Source: Photobacterium carnosum (lineage in GTDB: Bacteria; Pseudomonadota; Gammaproteobacteria; Enterobacterales; Vibrionaceae). Taken from it: DNA of 34,648 nt. Below are positions 34,393 through 34,648 of this stretch, one piece after another (within the stretch, counting starts at the first letter, position 1; every line of letters begins with the position of its first letter). Position numbers and translations under genes: made by a program. The notes beneath the pieces were generated by a model, which searched no databases, was not told the origin of the DNA, and saw only the letters and a list, made by a program, of their open reading frames with translations. The DNA is taken from positions 1 through 34,648 of the forward strand of contig NZ_NPIB01000037.1 of the NCBI RefSeq assembly GCF_002849605.1, read 5' to 3'.

Positions 34393-34648
34393 TGTTGTGG
34401 CTTAATGAACTTGTACACCTAAATAGGATAAAATATTCTTAATGTCAAAATGGTGTACATAATGAAAAAAGCTCGAACAACTTATTCAGTCGCATTCAAG
34501 CATGATGCTGCCAATTTAGTCTTAAATAAAGGCTACACAATACAAGAAGCATGTAATGCTGTTGGTGTCGGATATACAGCAATGAGTCGCTGGGTTGCTC
34601 AGCTAAAGCAAGAACATGGTGGAATCACACCAAGTTCGAAGGCAATGA
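34393..34648 (+). mobile_element. IS3-family insertion sequence, right copy, truncated by window edge
   Basis: Begins TGTTGTGGCTTAATGAAC, as does the reverse complement of 1-127. The two copies point outward and differ by five transitions over the shared 127 bases. The element leaves the window to the right. Confidence 0.85.
34462..34648 (+). CDS. IS3-family transposase OrfA, N-terminal part
   Basis: ATG at 34462 opens a frame of 62 codons that runs out of the window. MKKARTTYSVAFKHDAANLV and GYTIQEACNAVGVGYTAMSRW form the helix-turn-helix typical of IS3-family OrfA (HTH_Tnp_1). OrfB with the DDE site should lie outside the window. Confidence 0.85.
   Translation, partial: MKKARTTYSVAFKHDAANLVLNKGYTIQEACNAVGVGYTAMSRWVAQLKQEHGGITPSSKAM

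Overview
The window looks like a chromosomal segment of a marine gammaproteobacterium of the family Vibrionaceae, most likely Photobacterium or a close relative. The evidence is the overall AT-rich composition, the Vibrionaceae-like housekeeping genes (kbl-tdh, anmK with an S66 peptidase, rhlE, a secondary peptide deformylase, a secreted multi-module chitinase) and the many insertion sequences and REP-like repeats. Genus is an inference from protein flavour only.

Layout. Both ends (1-127 and 34393-34648) carry the first part of an IS3-family element, pointing outward; they differ by five transitions, so they are two separate copies. The left copy has cut off the front of a PtuA-like ATPase, followed by a PtuB-like HNH nuclease: a broken Septu-type defence pair (128-1535). 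From 1.5 to 9.7 kb the DNA is a patchwork: degenerate integrase fragments in tandem, the peptide/proton symporter dtpA, an orphan small gene, a frameshifted leucine-rich-repeat gene, three small metabolic genes (VOC, GNAT, Asp/Glu racemase family) and a REP-associated tyrosine transposase bracketed by inverted copies of an ATGGCTGTCC repeat. From 9.7 to 21.3 kb the region is ordinary core chromosome: rhlE, a small Cys-containing protein, a GH18 chitinase, def, an anmK-ldcA-like pair, a small unknown gene, a LysR regulator and the threonine-degradation pair kbl-tdh.

From 21.3 kb to the right-hand IS lies a second accessory block. It begins with what looks like the orphaned right end of an IS200/IS605 element, then a perfect-core CRP-type palindrome (21976-21991) and a long AT-rich leader. 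It continues with a tight eight-gene operon, 22419-34284: a multi-pass membrane protein, a 1080-residue tubulin/FtsZ-like GTPase (Tubulin_2 type), a Cys-rich/single-TM/Ig-like protein, a secreted SH3-vWA protein, a LolD/MacB-like ABC ATPase, its FtsX-like permease, a secreted SUMF1-fold protein with a long coiled coil and no cysteine, and a coiled-coil lipoprotein. Gaps are 58, 15, 5, 2, 8, -8 and 2 bases.

Put together, this operon predicts one trans-envelope assembly: a cytoplasmic polymerising GTPase, an ABC machine in the inner membrane, periplasmic adhesion or sensing modules and an outer-membrane-sorted lipoprotein. Tubulin-like plus vWA gene neighbourhoods have been proposed by comparative genomics to remodel membranes, but this ABC/SUMF1 version is, to my knowledge, functionally uncharacterised. 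It is the best candidate here for an undescribed system.
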